64,000 bases of DNA from an uncultured Sutterella sp. (GTDB lineage: Bacteria > Pseudomonadota > Gammaproteobacteria > Burkholderiales > Burkholderiaceae_F): positions 1 to 64,000 of the forward strand of contig UQOW01000001.1 in the NCBI GenBank assembly GCA_900542805.1, given 5' to 3'. The notes under the pieces were generated by a model. The model was given only the letters and a program-made list of their open reading frames with translations. It was not told where the DNA came from and searched no databases. The stretch's first letter is position 1, and each line of letters opens with the position of its first letter. Shown here in pieces: positions 9,875 to 18,348 of the stretch. A program made the position numbers and the translations under genes.

Positions 9875-11251
9875 ATGTCAAGCAAAATGTGGGGAGGGCG
9901 CTTTGACCTTCCGGCCGATAAATTCGCGGAAGAATTCGGAGCGGTTATTCATATCGAGACACGCATGTGCCAGGACGATATTCAGGGCAGTATTGCGCAT
10001 GCCAAGATGCTTGCCCATCAAGGCATTATCAGCCAAGAGGACGGGGAAAAGATTGTTCAGGGCCTCGGAGTTGTTCTGGAAGAAATCAAGTCCGGCCAAT
10101 TCACCTTCAAGGCAGAAGACGAAGACATTCACATGGCCATCGAAAAGCGCCTGACGGAACTCATCGGACCGGCAGGAGGTCGCCTGCATACGGGGCGCTC
10201 GCGGAATGACCAATGCCAGGTTGACGGAGTTTTGTATTTCCGTCGTGCTTTGCGAGAAAGCCAGGAATGGATTCGCGGATTGCAGAAAGTTTTGGTAGCG
10301 AAGGCCGAGGAATACATGGGAGTTGTCATGCCCGGGTATACCCATTTGCAAACGGCTCAGCCGATTCTTGTTTCCCACTGGTTTATGGCGTATTTCCAAA
10401 TGCTCGAGCGTGACTGGGAGCGATTTGAATCGCTGTATGAACATACGTCGCTTTGTCCGTTAGGCGCTGCCGCTTTGGCCGGAACCGGTCATCCGATTGA
10501 TCGCTTCATGACCGCAAGCTTGCTCGGTTTTGACGGTCCGACAGAAAACAGTCTTGACACAGTTGCAAACCGAGACTATGTCATCGAGTATGCAGCGGTT
10601 GCAGCCATTTGCTACATGCATCTGACGCGTTTGGCCGGCGAGATTGTTCTTTTCAGCAGTCAAGACTTCAAGTTTATTGAATTGTCCGATGACTACTGCA
10701 CAGGTTCTTCCATCATGCCACAAAAGAAGAACCCGGATATGGCAGAGCTCATTCGAGGCAAGGGCGGTCGAATGTTCGGTAATTTAAATGCGCTCTTGAC
10801 CATGATGAAGGGCCTTCCGCTTGCCTACGACAAGGATATGCAAGAAGACAAAGAATTGTCTTTCGACTCGATTGATACACTCAACGCTTCTCTCAAGATC
10901 ATGGCCCCCATGGTTTCGAAGATGAAGGTCATTGCCGAGAACACACTTCGAGGTGCACAACGCGGTTATGCCAATGCTACGGATTTGGCTGACTACCTCG
11001 TTAAAAAGAATGTTCCTTTCCGCGATGCTCATCGCGTCACCGGCATTCTCGTTAACTATGCCATCCGCCACAAGAAGGCGCTGGAGGAATTATCTATCGA
11101 AGAATTCCAGGCAGTTGACCCCCGTATTGAGAAAGATATCTACGAAAACATCTCAATTGAACGCTGTGTGCAAGTGCGTAACTCCTACGGCGGAACCTCG
11201 CCGCAAGCGGTTCGCGTACAAATCGACAACGCAAAAAAGGTACTGGGCTAA
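9875..11251 (+). CDS. argH: Argininosuccinate lyase
   Basis: 458 residues, the normal ArgH length. The sequence begins KMWGGRF, has HTGRSRNDQ, GYTHLQTAQP, GSSIMPQKKNPD and a C-terminal SYGGTSPQAV, all characteristic of genuine argininosuccinate lyase. It cleaves argininosuccinate to arginine and fumarate, the last step of arginine synthesis, in the cytoplasm. AGGAG stands 7 bases before ATG 9875. It follows hemB closely and is followed by scarred non-coding DNA. The paralogue at 5772 shares the fold but not these exact active-site blocks, so this copy is the likely housekeeping enzyme. Confidence 0.95.
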   Translation: MSSKMWGGRFDLPADKFAEEFGAVIHIETRMCQDDIQGSIAHAKMLAHQGIISQEDGEKIVQGLGVVLEEIKSGQFTFKAEDEDIHMAIEKRLTELIGPAGGRLHTGRSRNDQCQVDGVLYFRRALRESQEWIRGLQKVLVAKAEEYMGVVMPGYTHLQTAQPILVSHWFMAYFQMLERDWERFESLYEHTSLCPLGAAALAGTGHPIDRFMTASLLGFDGPTENSLDTVANRDYVIEYAAVAAICYMHLTRLAGEIVLFSSQDFKFIELSDDYCTGSSIMPQKKNPDMAELIRGKGGRMFGNLNALLTMMKGLPLAYDKDMQEDKELSFDSIDTLNASLKIMAPMVSKMKVIAENTLRGAQRGYANATDLADYLVKKNVPFRDAHRVTGILVNYAIRHKKALEELSIEEFQAVDPRIEKDIYENISIERCVQVRNSYGGTSPQAVRVQIDNAKKVLG

Positions 11252-11376
11252 GAGGAGATACGTCGGCGGCTCGTGCCTCGGCGCACAGAGTGTTTAATCA
11301 CACTTGGTGGTTTCTGGGTTTCTAAGTCGTTTGTTTTGAAAAAAGAAAGTCTTCCCCCTTCAGGCTTTCTGTAAAA

Positions 11377-11407
11377 GACCCCATAGTGCTGAGTTCACTA
11401 TGGGGTC
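11377..11407 (-). terminator. Strong hairpin, probably a minus-strand terminator
   Basis: A 12-bp perfect stem (GACCCCATAGTG / CACTATGGGGTC) with a 7-nt loop. The T-run (TTTT) follows on the minus strand. It therefore ends leftward transcription, fitting the dead gene remnant at 11471-11576, and may also stop argH read-through. Confidence 0.65.
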
Positions 11408-11470
11408 AATTACGATATGTCGATGGAAGAACAATTTAACGGATAATGCTCTTGCTTGCCGAAGGTAGAG

Positions 11471-11576
11471 CTAAACAGCACCCCGACGGAGATTATTTGT
11501 TTTACGGGACACGAACTCGAAGCGCAGGCCGATTGGATAAGTGCGACATCGGTAGTACATGACTCCGTAGACAGTC
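11471..11576 (-). pseudogene. 3' remnant of an unidentified minus-strand gene
   Basis: On the minus strand the last ~33 codons read as a coherent basic tail (VYGVMYYRCRTYPIGLRFEF ...) ending in TAG at 11473-11471, and the minus-strand terminator at 11377-11407 follows. No upstream body exists in that frame. I do not recognise the family. It is a leftover of a deleted gene. Confidence 0.3.
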
Positions 11577-11577
11577 T

Positions 11578-11706
11578 TCTGACATTTTTTTGCCTCTGTT
11601 AGCGGGACCGGTGGATGAATTACACGTTCACGCCTTCCCAATTATCGGAACGCTTAGTGCCGTATTGAGCATCGGTATCGGCATTGCAATTGTGTTTATG
11701 CTTTAA
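11578..11706 (+). pseudogene. 3' remnant of a membrane protein gene
   Basis: The plus frame from about 11578 reads FLPLLAGPVDELHVHAFPII followed by a glycine-rich hydrophobic helix ending VFML and TAA at 11704-11706. It resembles the last transmembrane helix of a carrier. The upstream frame is closed by stops, so only the tail survives. Together with the preceding remnant it marks the junction of a deletion. Nothing else in 11252-12133 is supported apart from the terminator at 11377 and the IS end at 11833. Confidence 0.35.
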
Positions 11707-11832
11707 GGAGTGTTTTCACAAATCAACTGGATTGTCTCTCAGTATTAGTATGACCTTCTCCGAAGCGTAAATGCCACCGATTTCCGATTTCGTCTTGGCG
11801 GCTATTCGTTCCCGCGAGAGCCGCCTTTCCTC

Positions 11833-11935
11833 CCATGAATTGTCAAAAAAGCTTCCCGCTCTCATGAAGGAAGGAAAAGTGGAAAATGCAACCCTATTCG
11901 AGCGAATTTAAAGAGGCGGTTCTTGAGTGTGTCTT
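11833..11935 (+). mobile_element. Degenerate IS end, copy C
   Basis: The plus strand repeats the IS end found on the minus strand at 890-962 and 3253-3324, here as CATGAATTGTCAAA, a CCGCTCTCATGAAGGAAGG block and a transposase start. Inside, PYSSEFKEAVLECVLSG parallels PYSSKFKESVLERVLFG of copy B, but a one-base shift separates the start codon from this frame and the frame ends at TGA near 12020. Confidence 0.6.
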
Positions 11936-12133
11936 GTCCGGAAAAACAGTTTTATTTCCGAAGAGTTTGCCTAAAGATATTCTTTCTGCCCTTGTCCGTG
12001 AATCATTTTATAAAGTGTGAGATACAATTTTCACATGAACAAGGACGGCTGAGACGCACTCGGACGGTGTTCAATCCGATATCGCTTTCTTCAAGTGAGT
12101 CTCGACCTCGGTACTTATCTAAGGAGGCGTTCT

Positions 12134-13405
12134 ATGATTTGCCAGTGCTATCACGATCAACTCATTTCCATTCGTCGTAAGTTGCATCAGAACCCCGAAG
12201 AGGGTTGGTCTGAATTTACAACCACGGCGTTTCTCGTTCAAACACTTCGCGGGTACGGCTACAAGGTTTTGCTCGGTCGCGCGATTATCAATCCCGATGC
12301 GTGCTTAGGGCGTAGTCAGAAGGTCGTTCAAGCCGGCATTGAGCGTGCCCGCAAGAACGGTGTGAGCGAAGATTTGTTAAAGGAGATGCAGGAACTAACT
12401 GGGTGCGTCGCCGTTTTGGATACGGGACGCCCCGGTCCGACGTTTGCCTGCCGCTTTGATATTGACTGCGTGCCGGTTCAGGAAAGCTCCGACCCCAACC
12501 ACCTCCCGAATAAAGAAGGATTTGCCTCGCGCAATCCGGGCTTTATGCATGCCTGCGGTCACGATGCCCATATGTCCATGGGCCTGGCGGTTGCTCACTG
12601 GATTATGGACAACAAAGAGAAGCTTTCCGGCAAGATTAAGATTATTTTCCAGCCTGCTGAAGAAGGTGTGCGCGGTGCGGCAGGCGTGGCTGCAAGCGGT
12701 ATTCTCGACGATGTCGATTACTTTCTTTCTTCGCACGTGGCCATGCTCGCAAAGTCCGGAGAACTTGCGACGAACTTATATGGATTCCTTTGCACAACCA
12801 AGTACGACGTGACGTTCCACGGGCGCGCTTCACACGCAGGCCTTTGCCCGCAGGAAGGACGCAATGCCTTGGCAGCAGCAGCAAACGCCACGGTGCAGAT
12901 GCTCGGCATTGCTCGTCACGGCTCAGGCATGACGCGGGTGAACATCGGGCAACTCATGGCAGGCGAAGGTCGCAACGTCATTCCTTCGAAAGCCGTCATG
13001 AAGCTTGAGGTTCGCGGCGAAACGACGGACATTAATAACTACATGTGCGAGCAGGTCAATAACATCTGCGAGGGCGTTTCCAAGAGCTTTACCGTAACGT
13101 ACGACATCGCCAAGATGGGTGAAGCCATGGACTTACACAGTGACCAGGAGCTCATTGATATCCTCAATGCCTGTGGCAAGGAAGTGGGTCTTAAGGTTCT
13201 CGATAAACCGCTTAACTTCGGAGGCTCGGAAGATGCGACGATTCTGGCGCGTCGCGTGCAATCGCACGGCGGCAAGGCAGCCTTCTTCGTTTGGGGCTCC
13301 GATCGCCCGAGCGGACACCACAGTGCCCTCTTTGATATCAACGAAAAGGACATGGACAAGGGCCTTGAACTTTGGACACATGTCCTGCCGAAGATTTTGA
13401 AGTAG
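12134..13405 (+). CDS. M20-family amidohydrolase, AbgA-like (p-aminobenzoyl-glutamate hydrolase subunit A type)
   Basis: 423 residues. The metal-binding motif MHACGHDAHMSMGLA, the catalytic FQPAEEG(V/T)RGA, the dimerisation-domain motif HGRASHAG and the C-terminal SGHH are those of the M20D peptidases. Similarity is strongest to AbgA: LGR near residue 42, a VAVLDTGRPGP segment and the QxxxERAR insertion. Such enzymes cleave N-acyl amino acids, for AbgA the amide in p-aminobenzoyl-glutamate, a folate breakdown product. AAGGAGG sits 7 bases before ATG 12134. No abgB or abgT is adjacent, so the exact substrate is uncertain. Confidence 0.85.
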   Translation: MICQCYHDQLISIRRKLHQNPEEGWSEFTTTAFLVQTLRGYGYKVLLGRAIINPDACLGRSQKVVQAGIERARKNGVSEDLLKEMQELTGCVAVLDTGRPGPTFACRFDIDCVPVQESSDPNHLPNKEGFASRNPGFMHACGHDAHMSMGLAVAHWIMDNKEKLSGKIKIIFQPAEEGVRGAAGVAASGILDDVDYFLSSHVAMLAKSGELATNLYGFLCTTKYDVTFHGRASHAGLCPQEGRNALAAAANATVQMLGIARHGSGMTRVNIGQLMAGEGRNVIPSKAVMKLEVRGETTDINNYMCEQVNNICEGVSKSFTVTYDIAKMGEAMDLHSDQELIDILNACGKEVGLKVLDKPLNFGGSEDATILARRVQSHGGKAAFFVWGSDRPSGHHSALFDINEKDMDKGLELWTHVLPKILK

Positions 13406-13428
13406 TCAAGTTTCTTCGTACGTTTTGT

Positions 13429-13462
13429 CCCTCGGCGGCTCACACTGCCGAGGGATTTTTTA
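13429..13462 (+). terminator. Rho-independent terminator after abgA-like gene
   Basis: CCCTCGGCGG and CTGCCGAGGG form a stem closing on a short loop, followed by ATTTTTTA. It separates the amidohydrolase from the retron RNA 85 bp downstream. Confidence 0.9.
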
Positions 13463-13546
13463 TCGCTTTGAGAGCGGAAGATTTTGCCTTCTTTTTTGGC
13501 CGTAATTCGTGCCTGGGCTAAATGAAAAAAATCAAATAAATCAATT

Positions 13547-13804
13547 GGATACAAAGCGTGTACAAACCGGATTTTCGGTGTATAGTGTCTCTTGAAAGGT
13601 TCCCTCCCGAAGGGAAAACTAGGTTCATCCGGTGTTTCGCCGGAATTGCAAATGTGTTACTGAGATCACTCGGATCGAGTCCGCCTTCGGACGCAAAGAT
13701 GCCGGCGCTCACGAAATCTAGCGTTAGAAAACTTTATGACAGCAGCTGCGCTCGCTTTCTATAAAGTTTTCTTTTCCGCTCACCTTTCGCTCTCGCATGT
13801 ATCC
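13547..13804 (+). ncRNA. Retron msr-msd non-coding RNA
   Basis: A 258-nt structured region directly upstream of a retron RT. The ends pair as a1/a2-like repeats: GGATACA..GCG (13547-13558) with CGC.TGTATCC (13794-13804). AGC (13555-13557) lies just inside a1, the position of the branching guanosine. Hairpins follow: TTCCCT/AGGGAA, TCCGGTG-TTT-CGCCGGA (13627-13643), ACTCG/CGAGT, GTCCG/CGGAC. A 12-bp perfect stem AGAAAACTTTAT (13726-13737) / ATAAAGTTTTCT (13761-13772) looks like the msd stem. TGTTTCG in the second msr hairpin and the downstream GTTACTG are also found in retron Ec86 RNA as I remember it. Exact 5' and 3' ends are estimates. Confidence 0.8.
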
Positions 13805-13883
13805 TTGTGCCGGATGCAGACTCGACCCGTGTTCTGAGAAAGTCAGGGAAAAGTATTTTTTCTAACGGGAGGGGAACTTTTTT

Positions 13884-16800
13884 ATGTCGCTAACCACGTC
13901 GTTTAAAGAGTCGGAGGTTCCTGCGTGGATTAAGGAGCGCCTTCGGACTTGGCACACGCAGCTCTTTACGGATCTTGATCACGTGGACTTTTACAGTCCC
14001 TCATGCCGACAAGACATTCTCAAGCGGTTCAATCGTTCTTTCTCGGCATTTGCTTCCTATTGTGTTCGTCGTTATCGGAAGTTACCGGCACTAGCTGCCC
14101 TCGCGCGTGTCGTGGGATGCGTGGAGGAAACGCCCCTTGATTTTGCACTTTTTTATCTTGCGTTTAAACGGCTCTATCCGGAATTTGAGTCGTACTATGA
14201 GAGCCGGTTTCAGGATCTTCTCCCGAATCTGACAAGCAATCCGGTGGCCTCGTTCCTTTTGGGATTAACCGAGACGATTCCGGCGGAGTTTGCCAAGGGG
14301 TTCCCTGCGCCGGTTTCTCTTCGCATTGCGCTTGCCAATGCCGTTCGGTTGCCCGAAAGCGAATGGCATACTCCGGGACGCCCTGTTTGGCCGCTGGTTG
14401 TTGCTTTGCGTGACTATACGGGGCCTTGTCCGCATCTGAAGCCGGCCATCAAGGAAATCCGGCATGCCTTGCAAGTGTTTCATTCTCGCACGCATTGGCC
14501 GCAAAGGGCCCTGATAGAAAGTGTGCTTTATTTTTCCTCGACAACTCTTGCACGCGCTGTCGTAAAGCCTTCTCTGCGTCGTTCTCTTTTTGAGAATTAC
14601 TATTATGCTGCCCCGAGCGTCTTGACTCTTCTTGATAGGCCGGACACCTGGAAAACTATTGAGCAGTATTTAGGGGCTTTTCGCTTTGACAAACTCAATA
14701 CCCTGCTTGAGCAACGATTTAAAGACCTTTTTTTCAGTCACAGTGACGACGAGGATGTTGAGATTCGTCCCCTTTTCACGGTCCCTAAGTTTCATGCAAC
14801 GAATCGGCCTTATCCGAGCCCCTTCGTCTTTTTGACGCCGAAGAATTATCAATGTCTGCAAAAACTAGCTAAAGGGGCAGTTCCTTCTTGGACGATGGGT
14901 AAAAAAAGGGAGGTGCTTCGTGCATTTAAAGAGAACCCCACACTTTTTCATGCGATAAACACGGCACTATTTTCCTCGCTCGTCGAGTGTTTCGGCCAAA
15001 AGTTCATTCGCCTTTGCATTGCTTCCAAAGCGTGGAAGCCCCTTATCTGCGCAGAAAACCCGCTCTGGAAGAGCTTGACTTGGAAGGAGGTCATCCCTTA
15101 CGGCATCACGCCCCAGATCTTTTCTCAGCACTTCTTCGGAGCGATGGTGCAAAGCGATGACGTGTCTTTCGTGACCTTAGCTGCGGTAACGAATGTGCCG
15201 TGCCTGAAAGCCTTTGTACGAGACATTGATACGGCGCGGTTGTCGGCGCTCTATCAAACCTTCTCGGACTATACCTCTCCGGCTTTTCGGTGCCTATGGC
15301 ATCTGGCGCTTAAAGGCCACAGGCCTTGGAAAGACGTTTCGTGGCAGGCGCTGGTACGCGCCGGAGCTCCGGAGTGGGTTTTAAAGAAGTCGGGCGTTGC
15401 AAAACTCAAAAAAGAACAGCCGTCGGAGGCGCTTTTGCTGATTGCCCAAGAAAAAGACGCGGTGACGCATCGCGCTGCCGTAAGGCTCCTGCAATGCGTC
15501 GTCGGTCATGAGGCACTGCGACGGGTGTGGCTTTCCGACTTTTATGCAACGCCTGTTTGGGAAGGGCTTTCGCAACGAATCAGGCAGCGCGTCTTGGGGC
15601 CGGTCCTTGCCTCTGATTTATCGCAATCAACAACGTATCGCGGACCGGAAACGGAGCGCACTGCCTATTTAAAGCGCCGCATTGAGGCGATAGGGTGTTC
15701 CGCGCCCGAAAAGACGGCGCTGGCTGTTTCCTATGCACGTACCGGGAAACTCACAGACCCGGCGTTTTTCTCGGGATTACGTGACGCCGTTAGGGCCGAT
15801 ATTCTCGAAAAGCTCGGTCCGGATTACGTGTCTTTATTTGTAAGCGGTGCCGGAGAAAAAGTTTCCGAAGTGATCGAGCAATTTCGCGTTAATGCCATGG
15901 ACCGGCAAGCGTATATTCGGTATCGGACCGAAGCCAAGGAGCGAGGAAAAAAAGCTCTGACTAAGTCGGGAAAAACAGCCGAGGAGGCGGCTTTATGGTC
16001 CCTCATTAACGGCGCGTTCGGGGACATGCCATATAGCGACGTCCTTAAGGTCGTGCGCACGCTTGACCCGAAGTGTCAGGTACGTCTTTTAGAAAGTGTT
16101 CTGACGGAAAACCCCGAGATTCTTTCCGAGAACTATCGCGACACTCTGCAGCTTGAAATCGTGCGCCTTACAGAGACGGGCGAGACTTTCTTTGCCGAAT
16201 CGGCTCAAAGGATGCAGGAGGGAAAGGCGCTTGTTGCTCCTCCTGTATACGCCACTCGGTTTGACGTGGGTGTCGGCATTTTAATTGACCGGCATCACTT
16301 ACGCGAGTTGTGTGCACTTGCTAAAGATGTCGGCGAATCGCTTTTTGCCGAAGGCTATGTGTTAGCCAAACCTTGCTTGGAAGAGATGCCGGGAAACGAT
16401 GCTGCCTGGCTTGAAATTCTTCGGTGCCTCGGGTGGGACGTAACGTCGGCATTGCGTCACGTGATTTCTTGTACGAATTGGAAAGCTCAGCACGGGCACA
16501 GGTACGATGATTGCTATACGACCTGGGAACTTGCGAAAAAGCACGGCGGCACACGCACCATCAGTACGCCCGTTAAATCCCTTAAATGTATTCAACGGCG
16601 CATCTATGAAACCATCCTGGCCCCTTGCCCGACGCATGAAGCCGCGTTCGGATTTGTCCCGGGGCGCTCGATTGCGGACAATGCACGGTCGCACGTCGGG
16701 CAGTCGTTTGTCGTCAATGTCGACGTGCACAATTGCTTTCCGAGCGTTAAATACCCCATTGTGGCCGCAACGCTCAAGCGTGAGTTAAAAGGGAAACTTT

Positions 16801-17321
16801 CGAGGAAGGCCGTCGGTCTTATTAGTGAGATTTGCACGTCGGGCGGGGGACTTCCGATTGGATCTGCCGCGTCCCCTGTGATTCTCAATCTCGTGTTAAA
16901 GCGTAGCGATGAAATCCTTTCCGCGGCAGCGCATCGTCTCGGATGCTCCTATTCTCGCTATGCCGATGATTTGACGTTTTCGGGTGAACACAATGCCGTC
17001 AAGATGATCGGGATTGCCCAAAGTACTCTGGCGCGCATCGGGCTTACCCTCGATGAGAAAAAGACCAACATCTTTCGCCGCGGTCGGCGGCAAAGTTGTA
17101 CGGGGCTCGTGGTCAACGAAAAGGTTAACGTCAATCGCGTGTATTTAAGAAAACTCAGGGCGGCTGTACACGCGCTCTCTTTGGGAAAAGATCCGACTTG
17201 GGACGGCAGACCCGATTCTGTCGCTGCCGTCCTCGGGCGCATTCACTTTGTCAATGCCGTGCGTCCGGAAAAAGCTCGGGAATTGATAGAGCTCTTACAT
17301 CGGGCCGGCGTCTGTCTGTGA
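13884..17321 (+). CDS. Retron-type reverse transcriptase with a giant N-terminal extension
   Basis: 1145 residues, about 3.5 times a usual retron RT (~320). The RT core occupies roughly 870-1140: RTISTPVKSL, the retron X motif NAxxH as NARSH (933-937), FVVNVDVHNCFPS with the catalytic aspartate, LPIGSAASPVILNLVL (990-1005), the YADD catalytic box (1026-1029) and a Y motif CTGLVVNEKVNV (VTG in most retrons). Residues 1-860 show no motif I know; they look all-helical and tryptophan/leucine-rich, HEAT-like in texture. It should reverse-transcribe the adjacent RNA at 13547-13804 into msDNA. GGGAGGGG precedes ATG 13884. The extension may be the effector or a scaffold for the neighbours (inference). 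Confidence 0.88.
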   Translation: MSLTTSFKESEVPAWIKERLRTWHTQLFTDLDHVDFYSPSCRQDILKRFNRSFSAFASYCVRRYRKLPALAALARVVGCVEETPLDFALFYLAFKRLYPEFESYYESRFQDLLPNLTSNPVASFLLGLTETIPAEFAKGFPAPVSLRIALANAVRLPESEWHTPGRPVWPLVVALRDYTGPCPHLKPAIKEIRHALQVFHSRTHWPQRALIESVLYFSSTTLARAVVKPSLRRSLFENYYYAAPSVLTLLDRPDTWKTIEQYLGAFRFDKLNTLLEQRFKDLFFSHSDDEDVEIRPLFTVPKFHATNRPYPSPFVFLTPKNYQCLQKLAKGAVPSWTMGKKREVLRAFKENPTLFHAINTALFSSLVECFGQKFIRLCIASKAWKPLICAENPLWKSLTWKEVIPYGITPQIFSQHFFGAMVQSDDVSFVTLAAVTNVPCLKAFVRDIDTARLSALYQTFSDYTSPAFRCLWHLALKGHRPWKDVSWQALVRAGAPEWVLKKSGVAKLKKEQPSEALLLIAQEKDAVTHRAAVRLLQCVVGHEALRRVWLSDFYATPVWEGLSQRIRQRVLGPVLASDLSQSTTYRGPETERTAYLKRRIEAIGCSAPEKTALAVSYARTGKLTDPAFFSGLRDAVRADILEKLGPDYVSLFVSGAGEKVSEVIEQFRVNAMDRQAYIRYRTEAKERGKKALTKSGKTAEEAALWSLINGAFGDMPYSDVLKVVRTLDPKCQVRLLESVLTENPEILSENYRDTLQLEIVRLTETGETFFAESAQRMQEGKALVAPPVYATRFDVGVGILIDRHHLRELCALAKDVGESLFAEGYVLAKPCLEEMPGNDAAWLEILRCLGWDVTSALRHVISCTNWKAQHGHRYDDCYTTWELAKKHGGTRTISTPVKSLKCIQRRIYETILAPCPTHEAAFGFVPGRSIADNARSHVGQSFVVNVDVHNCFPSVKYPIVAATLKRELKGKLSRKAVGLISEICTSGGGLPIGSAASPVILNLVLKRSDEILSAAAHRLGCSYSRYADDLTFSGEHNAVKMIGIAQSTLARIGLTLDEKKTNIFRRGRRQSCTGLVVNEKVNVNRVYLRKLRAAVHALSLGKDPTWDGRPDSVAAVLGRIHFVNAVRPEKARELIELLHRAGVCL

Positions 17322-17341
17322 AAAAGAGTCGAATCGAGACG

Positions 17342-17389
17342 ATGAAAAAACGCATCCTTTGCATCGAAAACAGGGAGTTGAAATCGTGA
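17342..17389 (+). CDS. Possible 15-codon leader ORF coupled to the next gene
   Basis: ATG 17342 opens a lysine-rich 15-codon frame (MKKRILCIENRELKS) whose TGA at 17387-17389 overlaps the GTG start of the next gene at 17386. Its own ribosome-binding site is weak. It may serve translational coupling or be chance. Confidence 0.25.
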   Translation: MKKRILCIENRELKS

Positions 17390-18348
17390 GAATGCCGCGT
17401 GCGGAAATACCGCTGCCGGAGCTTTTGATGTTTGCCGTTGCTATCCGTGAGAGTGAGCCTGATTTATATGAGACCGTCGTTCGTGACATTCAGTCCTTTC
17501 GACGGGAAAGGGACGGCAAGGAAGTTAAAGACTTTGAAAGCCTGAAAGCGGTTCAAAGGGCAAAACCCTTCGGGTTTGACATCGAGCCCGTCATTCAAGA
17601 GACGGCGTTGCTCTGCCGACAGAACGAGATAGATGTCTATATCCGAGATGCCTTAGCGCCGGATTTACCGAGTTCCGTGCTTGAAATCCCGTCGTGCGAT
17701 ACCTTGGAAGTCAGGTTCAGCCGTTTTAATCACGGAGGGGTCTTTCTTCCGTCTCATCTTGTGTTGGACGCGGACGACGGCAAGGCTGCCGCAGAGTACG
17801 ATACGTCGGCCTATGCTCGGTTTCATATCGGAAAGGACTTATTGCTCCGCATCACGGGAATTCCTTCTTTTTCCGTTTACGCGTTCTTTGAAAGATATTG
17901 TTTCGTGACCGGGTTTGTCTTTGAGGCGACGCCGCAAGGCTATCGGCGAGAAGAACTGAAGATGCCGATTGATGCTCATCAAGGCCTGAACGGAGATCTC
18001 AAGTTTTTGTTCCCGCCCGAGCAGATTTTTGCCCTGACGGCTCTGGAAAACCCCGACTCGGTCTTCGTGCTTTTGACGGACACGCGAGTCGGTAAAACAG
18101 TGATTACAGCAGGCTCTCGGAGAGAGGCCTTTGCCTTTGTAATGCCTTTTCCGCCGCTCGGCGGGGAAAGTCAGGTCCCCGTGCGCCGAGTTGTACCGAC
18201 TCGTCTTTTAGAAAACAATGCGGAACTCAAATATATGCGTGTTCCGGTTTCAGACGACGTTCTCGATGCGTACTTGACGCAGTATCGCTACGCGGCGGCG
18301 TTGCCTGTGGAAGCGCTTTTAAAAAGCTCGGCATTTCTTAAACGATAA
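17386..18348 (+). CDS. Uncharacterised protein linked to the retron RT
   Basis: 320 residues from GTG 17386, chosen because GGGAG (17373-17377) is 8 bases upstream; an earlier in-frame TTG at 17359 has no such site. I do not recognise a domain. The N-terminal ~60 residues are helical and charged (IQSFRRERDGKEVKDFESLK). The middle is beta-rich with aromatic residues (FSVYAFFERYCFVTGFVFEA), and the rest alternates short strands. There is no signal peptide or membrane helix. It lies 64 bp after the RT on the same strand and is probably cotranscribed. Its stop overlaps by 11 bp the stop of the convergent VWA gene. It is a candidate partner or effector of the retron. Confidence 0.75.
   Translation: MRMPRAEIPLPELLMFAVAIRESEPDLYETVVRDIQSFRRERDGKEVKDFESLKAVQRAKPFGFDIEPVIQETALLCRQNEIDVYIRDALAPDLPSSVLEIPSCDTLEVRFSRFNHGGVFLPSHLVLDADDGKAAAEYDTSAYARFHIGKDLLLRITGIPSFSVYAFFERYCFVTGFVFEATPQGYRREELKMPIDAHQGLNGDLKFLFPPEQIFALTALENPDSVFVLLTDTRVGKTVITAGSRREAFAFVMPFPPLGGESQVPVRRVVPTRLLENNAELKYMRVPVSDDVLDAYLTQYRYAAALPVEALLKSSAFLKR

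Noticed and set aside
9878..10444. 188-codon open frame antisense to argH
   Set aside because: It is the mirror of a well-supported gene, with no ribosome-binding site and no recognisable domain; codon structure belongs to argH.
13466..13500. Fourth copy of the IS end (GAGAGCGGAA) before the retron
   Set aside because: Only about ten bases match; the rest diverges, so it is likely chance.
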